From the NCBI RefSeq assembly GCF_963877135.1, contig NZ_CAWNSW010000166.1, positions 1-64,000 of the forward strand: a DNA stretch of 64,000 nucleotides. Reading direction: 5' to 3'. Below, piece after piece: positions 1 through 7,731 of the stretch. Positions within the stretch are counted from its first letter, which is position 1; each line of letters begins with the position of its first letter. The notes under the pieces were generated by a model. The model worked only from the letters and a program-made list of their open reading frames with translations. It made no database searches and was not told where the DNA came from. The translations under genes and the position numbers were made by a program. This DNA is from Stenomitos frigidus_A (lineage in GTDB: Bacteria > Cyanobacteriota > Cyanobacteriia > Leptolyngbyales > Leptolyngbyaceae).

Positions 1-171
1 ACGGTGATTCCGAAACGATGGGTGGTGGAGCGGACTTATGCTTGGTTTGGTCATTACCGTCGCTTAAGCAAAGACTATGAATTTTTGGCAACGACTAGCG
101 AAGTGATGCTTTATGCCGCTATGGTACATCTCATGGTGCGACGCTTAAAGCCTGAAACTCACGCTGGGTAA
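1..171 (+). mobile_element. IS5-family transposase, C-terminal part (cut by window edge)
   Basis: An open frame runs in from the window edge and ends with TAA at 169-171. It encodes the C-terminal 56 residues of a DDE transposase. The stretch RWVVERTYAWFGHYRRL contains the conserved glutamate-arginine region of IS5-group enzymes (W-x-x-E-R-T-x-A-W-x-x-x-x-R-R-L). The body of the element lies outside the window, so it is not possible to say whether it is intact. No terminal inverted repeat was identified in the following 60 bases. Confidence 0.8.
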
Positions 172-235
172 GCTGTCCTCAAACTTTTCAAACAGGTTCT
201 AAAGAAGACAAGCGACAGTAGATGGCAACGTTAAG

Positions 236-302
236 AGAAACCGGGTTTCTGACTGCAACTTAGAGCCTTGCGATGTGCGTCTCAAAAAAACCGGTTTCTG
301 AG
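236..302. repeat. Two copies of the dispersed AGAAACCGGGTTTCT palindrome
   Basis: AGAAACCGGGTTTCT lies at 236-250 and a diverged copy centred on AAACCGGTTT at 281-302. The same near-palindrome recurs twice at 56400-56461. It is a short intergenic repeat of the kind common in cyanobacteria. The second copy abuts the premature end of the HicB-like gene. Confidence 0.7.
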
Positions 303-304
303 CT

Positions 305-535
305 TCAAATGCCATCCAATATTGGCAACGGGTGCCCCAATTTCAGACCAACCACAATCCAATCTTCTAAGGTCGATCGCAGCTCATCTTCACAGGCTCT
401 CAGCGTCTCACCAAACGCGATCACACCTTTACAGGCTGGAATACGACCAGCAAACGTCAGATCTTCTAGCTTGTCATAAGCCGCTTGAGCCATTCCCCGA
501 TCGACATAATCACTGAGAATAAATTTTGTAGTCAT
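305..535 (-). CDS. HicB-like antitoxin, orphan and probably 3'-truncated
   Basis: The 76-residue protein starts MTTKFILSDYVDRGMAQAAY and contains the HicB core: a small beta-rich fold with GRIPACKGVIAFGETL and then DELRSTLEDWIVVGL. HicB proteins neutralise the small RNA-cleaving toxin HicA. This cyanobacterial form normally runs about 10-15 residues further after PILDGI; here the frame stops where the dispersed palindromic repeat begins. No hicA frame (a small basic protein) is present on either side, only repeats and a transposase end downstream and a broken DUF2283 gene upstream. A purine-rich GGAG lies just before the ATG. It is likely a remnant; whether it is expressed is unknown. Confidence 0.65.
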   Translation of the reverse strand: MTTKFILSDYVDRGMAQAAYDKLEDLTFAGRIPACKGVIAFGETLRACEDELRSTLEDWIVVGLKLGHPLPILDGI

Positions 536-605
536 GACGTGAAACTCCTTAGCTAGTAACAGATTAACGTAGCTTGGAGGGAGGCGGGAATAGGGCAGAG
601 CCGCT

Positions 606-758
606 ATGGAAAAAGATTCGCTATGGCAAAGAGGTCGATGCGCTGCTGGTCGAACTATCCGATGAGCCGATCGCCTAGGCGAAAACGATTGACAAGTGAT
701 CTTGCACTATTCCGATGATGAAAAGCTCGTCTTCATCGAGATCTTAGGAGATTTCTAG
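606..758 (+). pseudogene. Broken DUF2283 family gene
   Basis: Two in-order fragments of a DUF2283 protein can be read. The first, at 613-678, encodes KIRYGKEVDALLVELSDEPI and ends in TAG. The second, in another frame at 696-758, encodes VILHYSDDEKLVFIEILGDF and a stop. Together they cover the usual roughly 65-residue length. The ATG at 606 is itself one base out of frame with the first fragment. DUF2283 genes often sit next to small toxin-antitoxin-type genes, which fits the neighbouring HicB remnant. At least two frameshifts make this a pseudogene. Confidence 0.7.
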
Positions 759-866
759 CAAACAAAAGACCCGTAGAGGTAGATTTGACACCAAAGCGAT
801 CGGCTGGAGGCAAAACCTGCCTTCTACCAAGCGGTACCTTTTTTCTCAGAAAGCACCCAGGATTTC

Positions 867-1622
867 TTAAACAATGATCGTCATCAAACACAACAACAAC
901 GCTTCTGTCCATTCGACAACAGCGCCATAGGTATCGCCTGTATGTCCACCCAGTTGTTGGTTGAACCAGGCTCCAGTGAACAGCGCGATCGCGACGCCGC
1001 TCAAGCTCGTTAAACCGACTGTAAACCAGGGTGTTGGACTGAGCCATCCTTGCAACCCACTGCATGCCAGCAACAGCACCAGGGTGGGTGCGGCCTCCCA
1101 CGGGGATCGCAGTCCCGCTTTGTGAAAGGCACCCTTTCCTTCGGGCTTGAGGTAGGGATAACGAACGATCGCGACCACTTGGCCCCAACGCCCCCAACCC
1201 GCTACTAGCATCAGCACAAGCCAGCGGTGAGAGGTTATATCAGCAAATGCTGCAACTTTGAGCAACAGGATGATGACTGCTGCCATTGCTCCAAAGGCAC
1301 CCGTGCGGCTGTCTGCCATCACCTGGAGACGACGCTTTGGGTCGAGAACGGCTAGCCCATCGGCAGTATCCATTGCGCCATCTAAATGCAACCCTCCTGT
1401 AAGGGCAACCCAAACAGCTACGACGATCGCGCTACGGGCTAGCATGGGCATGGTCAAAATAGACAGACCGCGGTCAAGCAGTCCCAATAGGCTGCCGATC
1501 ATCAAGCCCACAAGCGGTGCCCATCGGGCAATACCGCTAAAGGTGAGTAGCCAGTACTGGGGCACGGGAAGGCAGGTATAGAAGGCGATCGCTCCAAGAA
1601 ACGTCGAAAGTTGCTTTACCAT
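867..1622 (-). CDS. cobS: Adenosylcobinamide-GDP ribazoletransferase (cobalamin synthase)
   Basis: CobS is an integral membrane enzyme that joins adenosylcobinamide-GDP to alpha-ribazole (phosphate) in the last steps of cobalamin synthesis. The protein has the family signature: an N-terminal FYTCLPVP stretch, then TGGLHLDGAMDTADGLAV with the conserved H-x-D-G and D-x-x-D-G metal/phosphate motifs, then SRTGAFGA, followed by several hydrophobic helices and a C-terminal GGHTGDTYGA motif. The length (251 residues from the ATG at 1622) is normal. An in-frame ATG at 1667 would add 15 residues, but family members start close to MVKQL. It is divergent from the 2185 gene. No cobalamin riboswitch was seen upstream. 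Confidence 0.93.
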   Translation of the reverse strand: MVKQLSTFLGAIAFYTCLPVPQYWLLTFSGIARWAPLVGLMIGSLLGLLDRGLSILTMPMLARSAIVVAVWVALTGGLHLDGAMDTADGLAVLDPKRRLQVMADSRTGAFGAMAAVIILLLKVAAFADITSHRWLVLMLVAGWGRWGQVVAIVRYPYLKPEGKGAFHKAGLRSPWEAAPTLVLLLACSGLQGWLSPTPWFTVGLTSLSGVAIALFTGAWFNQQLGGHTGDTYGAVVEWTEALLLCLMTIIV

Positions 1623-2184
1623 TACTCCCAGCTTGATTGAGATGAGTGGGTACAGCTTAAAGCTCATGAAGAAAGTGCTTACAAGCTGCTTGTGAACTGC
1701 TAGATCAGTGTTCTAGATCAGTGCTTGTGTTATGAAATCTTGATGTTTCCGTGGTCTGGCTGACGCGCTCAATCGTGGTTTATAGACATAATTAAAAGAT
1801 TCGTCCTACCTTTGCGTTCCGCAATGAGGGAGAGCGCTTCGCCAATTCAGTACATTTCATCAGGAGCGAGCTGAAAAACTTAGGATAGAATTGTTTCATA
1901 CACTACTGAACCATGCTTTCTCAGCGTACGCTAGCCCCCGCAGAATCTGCCTTTGAGTCAATCGTTCTTGCCCCGAAGACCTTATTCATAGAGGTTTTTT
2001 AACATTACTCTATACCGCTCTCGGTGCTTCATCCTCTCCTCCACTAGGCAGGATTGATCGCTGCATTCTAATTTTTCACCGTTCTACTCAGCCTCCAGCG
2101 CTGAAATTTTTCAAATTTGTTATCCCGCTGTTACACATTCGCTATCTGAGCCATCGGCTCACCTAGACCAGAGGCGTTCTCTTT
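1623..2184. other. Divergent intergenic region cobS / conserved unknown gene
   Basis: About 560 bases without a convincing gene. It should hold the promoters of cobS (minus) and the 2185 gene (plus). A 29-codon ATG frame at 1913-2002 has no support. No B12-box-like core was recognised. Confidence 0.5.
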
Positions 2185-2643
2185 ATGAGTCACGATCAGT
2201 TTTTTCGCAGTGAACAGTTGCCTGCTCCCTGCATTGTTGACACCGGAACCATTGTTAATAAGCAGGACATGCTGCGGCTGCTGGCAGACCTGAGCCGCGT
2301 CCGTTATATTCATACGCAGGATGGCACACTCACCAGCGAAGGCGAGGGCCATGTACTGGAAGTTTTCGCCGATCCGCAACGGTCTACTCTGATTGCGAAT
2401 CATGCACTCTATCTGAATGTCCATAGCTTTGACTATTTGGAGCTCGGTAAATCAGTTGAACAAGAGCCCTGGTTCAACCTCATCCAAGATGGTCGTCAAC
2501 TCCGCCTCATTCCGCTTTCTAACCCAATGATTGAGCAAAATCATCACCGCCTCAACGTAGCCGCCTTAGAAGCGGTGGTTGCAGAGGTGCTGTCAGCCAA
2601 TTGGGATGTTCAAATTGATGATGAAGAGCACTTTTCTTTCTAG
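2185..2643 (+). CDS. Conserved cyanobacterial protein of unknown function
   Basis: A 152-residue soluble acidic protein with no signal peptide and no membrane segment. It starts with an ATG at 2185. The composition is mixed alpha/beta with a strongly acidic end (DDEEHFSF). It lies between divergent cobS and co-directional tgt, with 156 bases before tgt. No family with a known activity was recognised, although the length, codon use and lack of low-complexity sequence argue that it is real. Confidence 0.75.
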   Translation: MSHDQFFRSEQLPAPCIVDTGTIVNKQDMLRLLADLSRVRYIHTQDGTLTSEGEGHVLEVFADPQRSTLIANHALYLNVHSFDYLELGKSVEQEPWFNLIQDGRQLRLIPLSNPMIEQNHHRLNVAALEAVVAEVLSANWDVQIDDEEHFSF

Positions 2644-2799
2644 CAGCTTTTGCAAACAGCAGTTATTAGACGAGTGGAGCCCGTGATTGCAGCTCTTCGC
2701 TCGTTGACACAACCGGCTGCTGACCTTACTTTTGTTTGAGGGTTTCTGATAACGCGTCTTTTTTCATACTTCTAGCGATCCTTTCACATTCACGAACTC

Positions 2800-3915
2800 T
2801 TGACTACTGGCTTTTCGTTTACGTGCCAAGCTTTGTGCTGCAAAACTAAGGCACGGGCAGGAATCTTTGCAACGCCGCATGGGCTAGTGGAAACACCCCG
2901 CTTTATGCCCGTTGGTACACTGGCAAATGTCAAAACAGTGACACCTGAACAGTTGCGGGCGACTGGGGCACAGCTCGTTTTAGCAAATACCTATCATCTC
3001 CATCTCCAACCTGGAGAAGATATTGTGGCACGAGCAGGCGGACTACATCGCTTCATGGCGTGGGATGGCCCAATCTTGACGGATTCGGGCGGTTTTCAGG
3101 TGTTTAGCCTGAGCGAAATGCGAACGATCGCCGAAGAGGGGGTGACGTTTCGATCTCCCCGTGATGGGCAGATGATTCACCTGACACCGGAGCGCTCGAT
3201 CGCCATCCAAAATGCTCTGGGAGCGGATGTCATCATGGCGTTTGACGAATGTCCGCCCTATCCAGCCAGTTACGATAATGTGATGGATTCTACAGAGCGC
3301 ACCTATCGTTGGCTAAAACGCTGCCTGGCAGAACATCAACGCTCTGATCAGGCGCTTTTCGGTATCGTTCAGGGTGGCGTGTACCCTGAGCTGCGACACA
3401 ATGCAGCGGCACAACTGGCACAACTTGATTTGCCAGGCTACGCGATCGGAGGCGTGAGCGTAGGGGAACCCGCTGAGCTGATCGAGGCCATTGTGCAGGC
3501 CACAACGCCACTGCTGCCACCAGACAAGCCCCGCTACTTGATGGGCGTTGGCACCTATCGAGAAATGGTGCAGGCGATCGCGGCTGGCGTCGATCTGTTT
3601 GATTGCGTGATCCCAACACGGTTGGCGCGGCATGGCAATGCTCTGGTGCAGGGCGATCGCTGGAATCTGCGTAACGCTAAATTTCGCGAAGACTTTACGG
3701 CTTTAGATGCATCCTGTGCTTGTTACACCTGCCAAAACTTCAGTCGTGCTTACCTCAGTCATTTGTTGCGATCGCAAGAGTTACTCGCGTACACGCTGCT
3801 TTCGATTCATAACATTACTGAGCTGGTGCAGTTCACCCAAGCCATTCGTCGCGCAATTTTCAACGGCAGTTTTACAGCCGAGTTTGGACATTGGCTGTCG
3901 GCAAGCACCTATTAG
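2800..3915 (+). CDS. tgt: tRNA-guanine(34) transglycosylase
   Basis: Tgt replaces guanine-34 in GUN-anticodon tRNAs with the queuosine precursor preQ1. The 371-residue protein shows the TIM-barrel signatures: TPRFMPVGTLANVKTVTPEQ, ILTDSGGFQVFSLSEMR with the catalytic aspartate, DVIMAFDECPPYP, FGIVQGGVYPELR, GYAIGGVSVGEP, FDCVIPTRLARHGNAL, and the zinc ligands C-x-C-x-x-C in CACYTCQNFSRAYLSHL. The start appears to be TTG at 2800 (MTTGFSFTCQAL...), because no ATG lies closer to the conserved N-terminus. psbK follows 370 bases downstream, an order seen in many cyanobacteria. Confidence 0.97.
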   Translation: MTTGFSFTCQALCCKTKARAGIFATPHGLVETPRFMPVGTLANVKTVTPEQLRATGAQLVLANTYHLHLQPGEDIVARAGGLHRFMAWDGPILTDSGGFQVFSLSEMRTIAEEGVTFRSPRDGQMIHLTPERSIAIQNALGADVIMAFDECPPYPASYDNVMDSTERTYRWLKRCLAEHQRSDQALFGIVQGGVYPELRHNAAAQLAQLDLPGYAIGGVSVGEPAELIEAIVQATTPLLPPDKPRYLMGVGTYREMVQAIAAGVDLFDCVIPTRLARHGNALVQGDRWNLRNAKFREDFTALDASCACYTCQNFSRAYLSHLLRSQELLAYTLLSIHNITELVQFTQAIRRAIFNGSFTAEFGHWLSASTY

Positions 3916-4288
3916 TCGGTGACTAGAAGACATTAGACGATCACAGATTAAACGCTTGCTCGATCAAGCTTTTAGTTCTTTTAGTCGACTTTGCCCAGTG
4001 AGACCGTGATTTTCAATCACGGGCAGGTGACGCCATGAGCGAGGATTGTTCAAACACCTTCTAAACGACGTTCGCTGCAAAGTTAGCCAGTCGTAGGTGT
4101 GTGGCGCTCCGCGATCGCTCTACTGCTGCTTGAGAGCAAACTCACTTCTATAGACCGCTGTACGATCGCCATTTGATCGTCGTTTAATTTTTCTCAACAC
4201 TCCTTTAAGCTTGACTCTGATGCAAGACTCATAGCATGGTAAAATCAGGAGAAATTCTGAAGTTCTTGCTGAAGAGGTCATTTATAAC
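3916..4288. other. Intergenic region tgt-psbK
   Basis: About 370 bases without a gene. A TTGACT hexamer near 4212 and a TAAAAT hexamer about 23 bases later precede psbK, but the spacing is too long for a standard promoter, so no promoter is called. HIP1-like GCGATCGC copies are present. Confidence 0.4.
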
Positions 4289-4426
4289 ATGGAAGCAGCC
4301 TTGCTCTTAGCAAAATTGCCCGAAGCTTATGCCATTTTCGATCCACTGGTGGACGTTTTACCAGTGATTCCAGTCTTCTTCCTGCTGCTGGCGTTTGTTT
4401 GGCAGGCAGCCGTCGGTTTTAGATAA
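4289..4426 (+). CDS. psbK: Photosystem II reaction center protein K
   Basis: A 45-residue gene too short for ordinary gene callers. The precursor begins MEAALLLAKLPEAY. The mature protein starts at KLPEAYAIFDPLVDVLPVIP after removal of a short leader, then has one transmembrane helix (IPVFFLLLAFVWQAAVGFR) ending at the C-terminus. PsbK is a one-helix subunit at the periphery of the photosystem II core, next to CP43. It is monocistronic here, with tgt upstream and a terminator hairpin 36 bases after its stop. Its sequence is almost unmistakable for the family. Confidence 0.96.
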   Translation: MEAALLLAKLPEAYAIFDPLVDVLPVIPVFFLLLAFVWQAAVGFR

Positions 4427-4462
4427 TTGCATTGAGCAAAACGACATCAAAAGGTTTTGTAA

Positions 4463-4488
4463 GGGCAGGCTACTGGTCTGCCTTTTTT
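4463..4488 (+). terminator. Rho-independent terminator of psbK
   Basis: The arms GGCAG and CTGCC, with a possible G-T/C-G extension around a small loop, are followed directly by TTTTTT. It sits 36 bases after the psbK stop on the same strand. Confidence 0.8.
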
Positions 4489-4706
4489 AATTAGTCTATT
4501 TTTTGATGCAGTCTGGGTACAAAACAGCCAGATCTCAAAATGTGTGCAATTTCCTGGCTGTTCGCGATCGCGGCACGCTAAATCGATCAATAGTCACTGA
4601 CGATTGCATCTAACCAGCCTCCTTTGACAATTCTATAAAGCGTTCCGGTGAGTAGGAAAGCTTACCAGCATCTACGATAGACATAAACGCTTTTTTGCTC
4701 CTCAGT

Positions 4707-6671
4707 ATGAGCTACTGTCTTAACCCTTACTGTCGTGCACCCCAGAACCCTGATACGGCCAAGTTCTGCTCGACCTGTGGATTTAAACTGCTGCTGGGCG
4801 ATCGTTACCGAGCGTTACAACCGATTGGAAGGGGTGGTTTCGGCAGAACATTTTTAGCCGTAGATGAGTACAAACCATCACAACCGTCGTGCGTCATCAA
4901 ACAATTTTTTCCGCAGAACCGTAGTTTTTACGACCCTGAACACGCGCGGGCCTTGTTTCGGCGTGAAGCGGTGCAGTTAGAAGCCTTAGGCGAACATCCT
5001 CAAATTCCGCAGCTTTTGGCGCATTTTGAGCAGGCAGAGTATCAATACTTGGTACAAGAGTTTATTGACGGCCCCAATCTCCTGCAGGAAACCGCTAGAA
5101 GGGGCGCCTTTACCGAAGAGCAGGTTTGGCAGCTGTTGAACGATCTACTGCCCGTGATCGCGTTTATTCATAGCCATCAAGTCATTCACCGGGATATCAA
5201 ACCGCAGAACATTATTCGTCGTGCTGCAACGCAGCAGTTTGTGCTGGTTGATTTTGGTGCGGCTAAAACGATGACAGGCTCTGATGTCTCGCAAACTGGA
5301 ACGAGTATTGGTAGTCCTGTGTTTGCCGCACCAGAGCAGGCGATCGGGAAGGCCATTTTTGCCAGCGACCTTTATAGTTTAGGCGTGACCTGTATCTATC
5401 TGCTGACTCAGGTACCACCGGCAGACTTGTTTGATACGGAGGAAGGCAACTGGCAATGGCAGCGATACCTCAAGCATCCAGTGAGTGGGGCGTTGGGCAA
5501 GATTCTGAATAAAATGCTGCAAGGTGCGGTAAAACGGCGCTATCAATTAGCAGCCGATGTGTTGCGCGACCTCAATTCACCAGTAGTAATGGACGCACTC
5601 CATCTCTCGACAGACGGCTACCGTTTGCCGACGCAAACTGCTCAGCCTGCTCACAGCGCAGAGTTAGCACGATCGCCCAGCCCCTCAACAACCTCTCCGG
5701 TGGCACTTGAAACAACGGCCCCCGTGACTCAATTGTCTGGGCTGCAAGCAGCTGCAAGCTGGGTTTGTACGCAGACGTTGACGGATCATTCAAGCTGGGT
5801 ACGATCGGTCGTTATTCATCCTGATGCAACAAGCATTGCCAGCGGTAGTGGCGATCGCACCATCAAAATCTGGGATTTAGCAACGGGCGCTTTACTGCGG
5901 ACGCTATCAGCCAATGCAGGATGGGTGCGGGCGATCGCGGTTAGTGCGGATGGGCAAACCCTCGCGAATTGTAATAACGATCGACGCCTCGTGCTGTGGC
6001 ATTGGGAGACAGGCGAACGTCTGCAAACGCTTGATGGTCATTCTGATTGGGCTCGTGCGGTATGCTTTAGTCCCGATGGGCACCTGCTTGCCAGTGGTAG
6101 TCAAGACAAAACGATCCGACTATGGCAACTGCCAACCGGAGACGTGAAACAAGTCCTTGTGGGACACACGCACTGGGTCATTGCCGTCGCCTTTAGCCCC
6201 GATGGCAAGATGATCGCAAGCGGTAGTCGCGACAAAACCATACGTCTATGGGACACCAGCGCAGGCACCTTAGTTCACCTGCTAGAAGGTCATCAGGATG
6301 CTGTCAACGCGATCACCATTAGTCCTGATGGGCGCACACTCGCTAGTGCCAGCGACGACAGCACCATTCGCTTGTGGGATTTGCCAACTGGAAAACTCAA
6401 GCAGGTACTTTCTGATCACAAAGGTGCGGTTAACGCTTTAGCGATCGACCCAGATGGCACCACGTTAGTTAGTGGCAGTCAAGATACCACCATTAAGCTT
6501 TGGTCTTTGGCTACTGGAGTTCTGCTGGACTCTCTAGCGGGTCACACAAACTGGGTCTGGTCAGTGGCAATGAGTTCGCTTGCTCAGACCGACGTTAACA
6601 CAACACCTGGAAAGGTCATTGTCAGCGGGAGTTGGGATGCTACAGTGAAAATTTGGCGGCAGCAAGTTTAA
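4707..6671 (+). CDS. Serine/threonine protein kinase with zinc ribbon and WD40 repeats
   Basis: A 654-residue eukaryotic-type kinase of the cyanobacterial Pkn/WD40 class. Order of parts: a four-cysteine ribbon (CLNPYCRAPQNPDTAKFCSTC, first 30 residues), then a kinase domain (about 35-290) with a glycine loop GRGGFGRT, lysine in CVIKQFF, catalytic loop HRDIKPQN, DFG in LVDFGAAK and an APEQ activation-segment end. A Ser/Thr/Pro linker (about 300-355) follows, then seven WD40 repeats to the C-terminus, most ending in IWD, LWD or related. The repeats should form one beta-propeller. The ATG at 4707 is chosen over an upstream in-frame TTG at 4695 because the ribbon follows at once. No membrane segment is visible. 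The substrate is unknown. Confidence 0.93.
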   Translation: MSYCLNPYCRAPQNPDTAKFCSTCGFKLLLGDRYRALQPIGRGGFGRTFLAVDEYKPSQPSCVIKQFFPQNRSFYDPEHARALFRREAVQLEALGEHPQIPQLLAHFEQAEYQYLVQEFIDGPNLLQETARRGAFTEEQVWQLLNDLLPVIAFIHSHQVIHRDIKPQNIIRRAATQQFVLVDFGAAKTMTGSDVSQTGTSIGSPVFAAPEQAIGKAIFASDLYSLGVTCIYLLTQVPPADLFDTEEGNWQWQRYLKHPVSGALGKILNKMLQGAVKRRYQLAADVLRDLNSPVVMDALHLSTDGYRLPTQTAQPAHSAELARSPSPSTTSPVALETTAPVTQLSGLQAAASWVCTQTLTDHSSWVRSVVIHPDATSIASGSGDRTIKIWDLATGALLRTLSANAGWVRAIAVSADGQTLANCNNDRRLVLWHWETGERLQTLDGHSDWARAVCFSPDGHLLASGSQDKTIRLWQLPTGDVKQVLVGHTHWVIAVAFSPDGKMIASGSRDKTIRLWDTSAGTLVHLLEGHQDAVNAITISPDGRTLASASDDSTIRLWDLPTGKLKQVLSDHKGAVNALAIDPDGTTLVSGSQDTTIKLWSLATGVLLDSLAGHTNWVWSVAMSSLAQTDVNTTPGKVIVSGSWDATVKIWRQQV

Positions 6672-6734
6672 AGGTCTCGAATCGATAACGCTACGACTGT
6701 TACCTAGACTGTTTCCTCTGATGGCTTCTGTCCT

Positions 6735-6944
6735 TTATCGTTGTGGAAGTGGCTCGATCGCTACACATGCAGGTTTCACCGCATAGTCTCTTCCCGGAGC
6801 CACTTCGTTATAGTAACTGATCGCATTTTCAGCCGCCGCTAGCGATCGATACACCAGAGCCGCCGAAGGGCTAAGCGATAATGTCAACCAACCTCGCCAA
6901 ATACCGACTAGCCAATCTTGATCGTTTACTTGAATAACATACAT
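6735..6944 (-). CDS. Small conserved-looking hypothetical protein
   Basis: A 69-residue frame from ATG 6944 (MYVIQVNDQDWLVGIWRGWL). An in-frame GTG at 6959 would add five residues. It is tryptophan-rich at the N-terminus, with a predicted helix SLAAAENAISYYNEVAPG. No family was recognised. It lies convergent to the kinase and upstream (in its own direction) of nothing obvious. Residue composition is protein-like, but the call rests mainly on frame length and a plausible start. Confidence 0.5.
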   Translation of the reverse strand: MYVIQVNDQDWLVGIWRGWLTLSLSPSAALVYRSLAAAENAISYYNEVAPGRDYAVKPACVAIEPLPQR

Positions 6945-7226
6945 CTCTCTGACTTCCACTCGACATTAGCTTTAAACGGTCTAGATCTAAACGTGCCCCA
7001 GAGAAAGGCAGTCACACCTAGATATCCGATATGCTGAACCCTTAGAATATCAATTTTTAAGCGCCTAACGCCGTCATACAAGGCTTATAGCTTGTAGAGG
7101 CGAGAAATTTAGTTATCAGTTTTAGTTATGTATCGAGCGCTAATGACTGGCGCTTGTTCTGGTGCCCATTATCACTGTTCTTGAAGGCCGAAGGCTGTAC
7201 AGCACCCTACGAATTGTGCCAGTACC

Positions 7227-7691
7227 TTACTGGTTCACTCGTTCGGTATAGCCAGCTTTAACCCATCCTTCTCGACCACCCTCCAATCTAACGCGCTGCC
7301 ATTCTCGATCGGGACTTTCTTCCAGCACCGTAATGCGGGCATTGCTTGCAACACCACCGATGCGGGCAGCGTCCCGACTGGGGCTTTCACGCAAATTTAA
7401 ACCCTGCGATAGCGTAATGCGTGCGCGGAAGCCAACCGTTTCGCTCGGCTTCGGTGAGGGCTTTGGGCTCACGCTAGGTTGAGGCGAAGCTTGCGTAGCC
7501 ACTGGGGTGACTGAAGGTTTGGGCTGAGCTTTTGGTTTAGCCGTCGCATTGTCGTTTGGGAAGGTCGGTCTTGGAGGTGGAGCCGTGAACTGAGCGATGA
7601 CGTACTGTGCAGCGAAGAAACACCCACCGACCATCAGCGCGATCGCCAGAAAAACCCCACTCAATACTTTGACTAAATCTGCCCAACTCAT
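7227..7691 (-). CDS. SH3-domain protein with N-terminal membrane anchor
   Basis: A 154-residue protein. Residues 8-35 form a hydrophobic signal-anchor (VLSGVFLAIALMVGGCFFAA), followed by a Pro/Lys/Ser-rich linker (about 36-85) and a bacterial SH3 domain (about 88-150) with the typical LNLRESPS start and GREGWVKAGY end. Such SH3b domains bind peptidoglycan or peptides outside the membrane. It lies 41 bases downstream of the ycf46 stop on the same strand, so co-transcription is likely. Confidence 0.85.
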   Translation of the reverse strand: MSWADLVKVLSGVFLAIALMVGGCFFAAQYVIAQFTAPPPRPTFPNDNATAKPKAQPKPSVTPVATQASPQPSVSPKPSPKPSETVGFRARITLSQGLNLRESPSRDAARIGGVASNARITVLEESPDREWQRVRLEGGREGWVKAGYTERVNQ

Positions 7692-7731
7692 CGCTTTCAG
7701 ACCTCTAGCGCTGGCAGCATTGTATCGTCTC

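Noticed and set aside
1623..1900. Possible cobalamin riboswitch upstream of cobS
   Set aside because: No GCCACTG B12-box-like core could be found on the minus strand.
1913..2002. 29-codon ATG frame between cobS and the 2185 gene
   Set aside because: No recognised sequence, no hydrophobic or conserved pattern, and no clear ribosome binding site; likely chance.
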